Shown in pieces: positions 61,324 to 64,000 of a DNA stretch of 64,000 nt. The translations under genes were made by a program, and so were the position numbers. The stretch's first letter is position 1, and each line of letters starts with the position of its first letter. The notes beneath the pieces were generated by a model. It saw only the letters and a program-made list of their open reading frames with translations. It searched no databases and was not told the origin of the DNA. Source of the stretch: Parabacteroides sp. AD58 (GTDB lineage: Bacteria > Bacteroidota > Bacteroidia > Bacteroidales > Tannerellaceae); the NCBI RefSeq assembly GCF_023744375.2, contig NZ_CP146284.1:2413501-2477500 (forward strand). Reading direction: 5' to 3'.

Positions 61324-61528
61324 ACTTCTGTAGGGCTACAAAAAGTCCAGCGGCCCGCGCGGAGACTTTTGTAACTCTACAAAAACACCAGCGCCTCACG
61401 CGGAGACTTTTGTAGCTCTGCAAAAACGCCAGCGGCCCGCGCGGAGACTTTTGTAACTCTGCAAAAACACCAGCGCCTCACGCGGAGACTTTTGTAACTC
61501 TACAAAAACGCCAGCGCGAGGCGCTGAA
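61324..61528. repeat. Array of five 41-bp tandem repeats
   Basis: Units start at 61324, 61365, 61406, 61447 and 61488, exactly 41 bp apart. Each begins GACTTNTGTA and contains an inverted pair such as TTTTGTA/TACAAAA. Units alternate between a CACCAGCGCCTCACGC type and a CGCCAGCGGCCCGCGC type; the last is a variant. The array fills the space between two convergent genes and may serve as a transcription barrier. Confidence 0.85.
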
Positions 61529-61541
61529 AACACATATCATA

Positions 61542-63056
61542 TTATTGCAACCTAAACTGAACCGGAAGAATGTAACGCACAGCAACAGCTTTTCCTTTCT
61601 GTTTGCCGGGAATCCATTTCGGCATAGCCTTCACTACACGAAGAGCTTCCGCATCCAAAGCCGGATCAACACCTCGTTCCACCTTCACCTGCTTGATATT
61701 TCCCTCTTTATCCACCACAAAGCTAGTCACAACACGTCCCTGAATGCCATTTTCCTGGGCAATCACCGGATATTTGACTTCAGCAGCCAGATACTTGAAC
61801 AAAGCGGATACCCCGCCCGGAAACGAAGGCTGTTCTTCTACAACCGTGAAGATTTGTCCTTCTACCACATCATCATTCGCCTTTTCCACACTAAGTTGAC
61901 TCTGCGCATCATCAGCTTTCATGCCATTCGGATCTATTTCCAAGCGAATTTTCATACCGTCTTTTACATCTTTCACGGCGATCTCCTTGGGTTGAAATCC
62001 TGGCATCGAAATTCTCAAAGTGCCATCAGCCGGAGCTTCCAGAGCAAATTCTCCATCCAAATCAGTAATGGATCCCGAAGTTGTGTTTTTAATCACCACT
62101 GCTGCACCCACAATAGGCGCCACATCATCCACCACCACAGCCGAAACCTTTACAGTTCCATTTCCATCAGTCTGCTTAGCCGACGGTGTATTACAATTAC
62201 TGAACGTCAGCAGCAGGGCGATCAAAGGAAGCCACACAAGAAGCTTCACTTGCTCTATTCTTTTTGAAGGTTGTTTGTTCATCATACGAATTCTGTTTTT
62301 TAGAGATGATACATTAAAATTACTATATAAATGAGCTGCAGCCTGAGGAGAAGTAGAAAGCCCCAACAGATGATACTGATAACATTTGCGGTCGCATCCG
62401 GCGTGTAGAACCGAATCGTCGGCCAGATATTCCAGGTTATCACGTATTTCTTTCTGAAGAAGCCAGACAAACGGATTAAACCAAAGCAAACACGTCATAC
62501 ATTCGGCAAACAGAATATCCAACGAATGCCATTGACGCGCATGCGTCTGCTCGTGTATAAGAATTTCCCGCCATTCACTTTCGGAATGCGACGGCGGATA
62601 AACGAAAATCCAACGGAAGAAAGAGAATGGTCCACCGGGCGATTTTAAGTGGCAAATTGTAAAACCACCTACCGCCTGATGATCTGTACAAATATATAAG
62701 TAAACAAGACTTCCAATTCGAAGAAAGAAGCGTAGTAAAAGCAGCAATGCCACCAATCCATATGCCATCCACCAAGAGAAATGCCCATGAGTCGCTGCCG
62801 GATGATCTGCAACCACCAAAACATTTGGCAAAGTTACCCAATCGTCCACAGGTAATACATTACGCATCACCTGAGCCGGCTCATGTATCCACAGCCATTC
62901 ATCCCAGAAAGGAAATGAAATCGCCACCAGCCAGAAACTCCACAAGAGAAAACGACGGGTATGGAAGAAAGTATCCTTCGCAAACATCCACCGGTAAATC
63001 CCGTAGAAGAGGGCAAGAGCCCCATTCACCTGTATCAGATAATCAACCGAGAACAT
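61542..63056 (-). CDS. BlaR1-type M56 metallopeptidase with CarboxypepD_reg and TonB C-terminal domains
   Basis: The protein has 504 residues. N-terminal membrane helices (about 1-120) surround the zinc-peptidase motif ILIHEQTHARQW (HExxH at 168-172). A further hydrophobic segment (WLPLIALLLTFSNC, about 280) is followed by a beta-sandwich (about 300-375, VDDVAPIVGAAVVIKNTTSG) and a TonB C-terminal domain (about 410-504, ending VRYILPVQFRLQ). BlaR1-type peptidases cleave their repressor when they sense a signal. The TonB-like tail could connect to an outer-membrane receptor. It starts 3 bp after the BlaI gene stop. Confidence 0.9.
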   Translation of the reverse strand: MFSVDYLIQVNGALALFYGIYRWMFAKDTFFHTRRFLLWSFWLVAISFPFWDEWLWIHEPAQVMRNVLPVDDWVTLPNVLVVADHPAATHGHFSWWMAYGLVALLLLLRFFLRIGSLVYLYICTDHQAVGGFTICHLKSPGGPFSFFRWIFVYPPSHSESEWREILIHEQTHARQWHSLDILFAECMTCLLWFNPFVWLLQKEIRDNLEYLADDSVLHAGCDRKCYQYHLLGLSTSPQAAAHLYSNFNVSSLKNRIRMMNKQPSKRIEQVKLLVWLPLIALLLTFSNCNTPSAKQTDGNGTVKVSAVVVDDVAPIVGAAVVIKNTTSGSITDLDGEFALEAPADGTLRISMPGFQPKEIAVKDVKDGMKIRLEIDPNGMKADDAQSQLSVEKANDDVVEGQIFTVVEEQPSFPGGVSALFKYLAAEVKYPVIAQENGIQGRVVTSFVVDKEGNIKQVKVERGVDPALDAEALRVVKAMPKWIPGKQKGKAVAVRYILPVQFRLQ

Positions 63057-63059
63057 AGG

Positions 63060-63422
63060 CTACTCCTTCCCTGTTTCGATTTTCTCGATAATATCCCGCA
63101 AATCATCCGCAGAAATCTTTTCTTCTTTCGCAAAGAAAGAGACCAGTTCTTTATAGGAATTCGAAAACAGATTGCTGACGGCATCTTTCATAAAAGCCGT
63201 ACGATATTCTTCCCGACTAATTAATGGATAATATTCATAGACATTTCCACAACGACGGTTCTTTACATAACCTTTCCGTTCCAGATTCTTTACAACCGAA
63301 GCCAAAGTAGTATAAGGAGGCTTCGGTTCCGGATATTTCTCCTGAAGCATCCGAACAACACAGGGACCAATCTCCCAAATCAATCGCATAGCCGTTTCTT
63401 CTTGTGTAGTTAACTTTTCCAT
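63060..63422 (-). CDS. BlaI/MecI/CopY-family transcriptional repressor
   Basis: This 120-residue winged-helix repressor contains LTTQEETAMRLIWEIGPCVV (about 4-23), YTTLASVVKNLERKGYVKN and a C-terminal dimerization segment FAKEEKISADDLRDIIEKIE. It is expected to bind the palindromic operator at 63451-63471 and block its own promoter until the co-encoded M56 peptidase inactivates it. The beta-lactam specificity of classic BlaI cannot be assumed. Confidence 0.92.
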   Translation of the reverse strand: MEKLTTQEETAMRLIWEIGPCVVRMLQEKYPEPKPPYTTLASVVKNLERKGYVKNRRCGNVYEYYPLISREEYRTAFMKDAVSNLFSNSYKELVSFFAKEEKISADDLRDIIEKIETGKE

Positions 63423-63447
63423 ATATCAATCAATTACGAGAACAACG

Positions 63448-63455
63448 CAAATCTA
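63448..63455 (-). promoter_or_regulatory. -7 promoter element for the blaI-M56 operon
   Basis: TAGATTTG on the minus strand matches TAnnTTTG, 26 bp before the BlaI ATG. It overlaps the palindromic operator. Confidence 0.65.
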
Positions 63456-63471
63456 CGAAACTTTCGTAGAT
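63451..63471. promoter_or_regulatory. Palindromic BlaI-type operator
   Basis: A perfect 21-bp palindrome: ATCTACGAAA, a central C, and TTTCGTAGAT. Its overlap with the -7 element of the blaI promoter is what an autoregulated repressor needs. The half-site contains CTACGA, unlike the exact MecI operator but similar in size. Confidence 0.7.
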
Positions 63472-63533
63472 GCACAATCAAGAAACGGTTAAATAAGATT
63501 AATCCAAAATATAAACACGAAAAAAGCCGATCC

Positions 63534-63553
63534 AACAGATGTCGAACCGGCTT
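63534..63553 (-). terminator. Terminator of the rRNA operon
   Basis: AAGCCG (63534-63539) pairs with CGGCTT (63548-63553). On the minus strand the stem is followed by a run of T, just beyond 5S rRNA. Confidence 0.65.
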
Positions 63554-63563
63554 TCTCTTTCTA

Positions 63564-63674
<111 letters not shown>

Positions 63675-63769
63675 ATTTCTTTATTTAAATCTTTTGAACC
63701 TGCCGTACATCCCGTAAAGTCTTCCGGAAGACCTTTTCTGCTTCGTAACTATCAATCCTTTTTCCGATA

Positions 63770-64000
63770 AGAAAGTTTCGGGCTATTAGTACTGCTCGGC
63801 TTCGCCATTACTGACCTTACACCTGCAGCCTATCAACGTCATCGTCTTTGACGACCCTCCTAAGGAAATCTTATCTTGAGGTTGGCTTCGTACTTAGATG
63901 CTTTCAGCACTTATCCTTTCCAGACTTAGATACCCGGCGGTGCACCTGGCGGTACAACCGGTAAACCAGAGGTCTGTCCAACACGGTCCTCTCGTACTAG
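63770..64000 (-). rRNA. rrl: 23S ribosomal RNA, 3' end (partial)
   Basis: The minus strand ends with ...TAATAGCCCGAAACTTTC, and the sequence upstream (AAGATAAGATTTCC, CATCTAAGTACGAAGCC, GAGAGGACCGTGTTGGAC region) is typical of the 3' portion of 23S rRNA. The gene continues beyond the window edge. Together with 5S it shows an rRNA operon transcribed toward the blaI genes. Confidence 0.95.

Noticed and set aside
61324..61528. Possible CRISPR array
   Set aside because: The 41-bp units are contiguous, with no unique spacers between repeats, and no cas genes are near.
61545..62267. 240-codon plus-strand frame opposite the M56-TonB gene
   Set aside because: Its translation is rich in His, Ser and Phe as expected of the complement of the TonB-domain gene, and it has no family features.

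Overview
The window is bacterial chromosome from the order Bacteroidales, most likely a Parabacteroides-like member of the Tannerellaceae. The evidence is a SusC/SusD pair, a SprA/Sov type IX secretion translocon, and many promoters with the Bacteroidetes -7 element TAnnTTTG. A BlaI/M56-TonB pair and an integrated element of Bacteroides mobilizable-transposon (NBU) type fit as well. The species is inferred only from gene content; no database was searched.

Layout. 1-1.6 kb: an AT-rich minus-strand cluster of three small exported proteins, the last cut by the window edge. 1.66-1.90 kb: a probable structured RNA resembling 6S RNA. 2.2-7.0 kb: dxs-trkA-trkH (isoprenoid precursor synthesis and potassium uptake). 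7.3-15.3 kb: ruvA overlapping a 7.4-kb sprA. 15.6-18.0 kb: an outer-membrane beta-barrel receptor. 18-22 kb, minus strand: pta-ackA (acetate production) and folP-cdaA (folate, c-di-AMP). 22.2-28.3 kb: murF, a SufT-like Fe-S factor, an LpxH-like phosphatase, an EamA exporter, radC, efp and a metallo-beta-lactamase-fold hydrolase. 28.8-40.2 kb: xerD, then a SusC-SusD-EEP nutrient locus, then aroQ-pyk-O-methyltransferase-rbfA-ABC permease. 40.3-42.7 kb: a secreted metallophosphatase and mannose-1-phosphate guanylyltransferase.

At 42.86 kb lies tRNA-Leu(CAA). Its 3' end is the left junction of a 12.9-kb integrative mobilizable element (about 42,933-55,833). The element carries an excisionase-like HTH protein, a RecA-like ATPase, a primase, MobC-like and relaxase genes with a candidate oriT, and a frameshifted rteC. 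Its cargo is lipoproteins, an acetyltransferase, two Crp/Fnr regulators and a PD-(D/E)XK nuclease, and it ends with a tyrosine integrase. Two 14-bp near-identical cores mark the ends, and each end has its own terminator.

From 55.9 kb to the end are a nucleoside hydrolase, a C-terminally truncated AAA ATPase, an exported protein of unknown function, a Crp/Fnr regulator and an acyltransferase. They are followed by a 41-bp tandem-repeat array, an M56 peptidase-TonB protein with its BlaI repressor and a palindromic operator, and finally 5S rRNA and the 3' end of 23S rRNA on the minus strand.

The signals least explained by ordinary annotation are several short-period (21-22 and 41 bp) intergenic tandem arrays, the terminator exchange at the tRNA-Leu integration site, repeats at both ends of the element that could bind integrase, and the 6S-like RNA.
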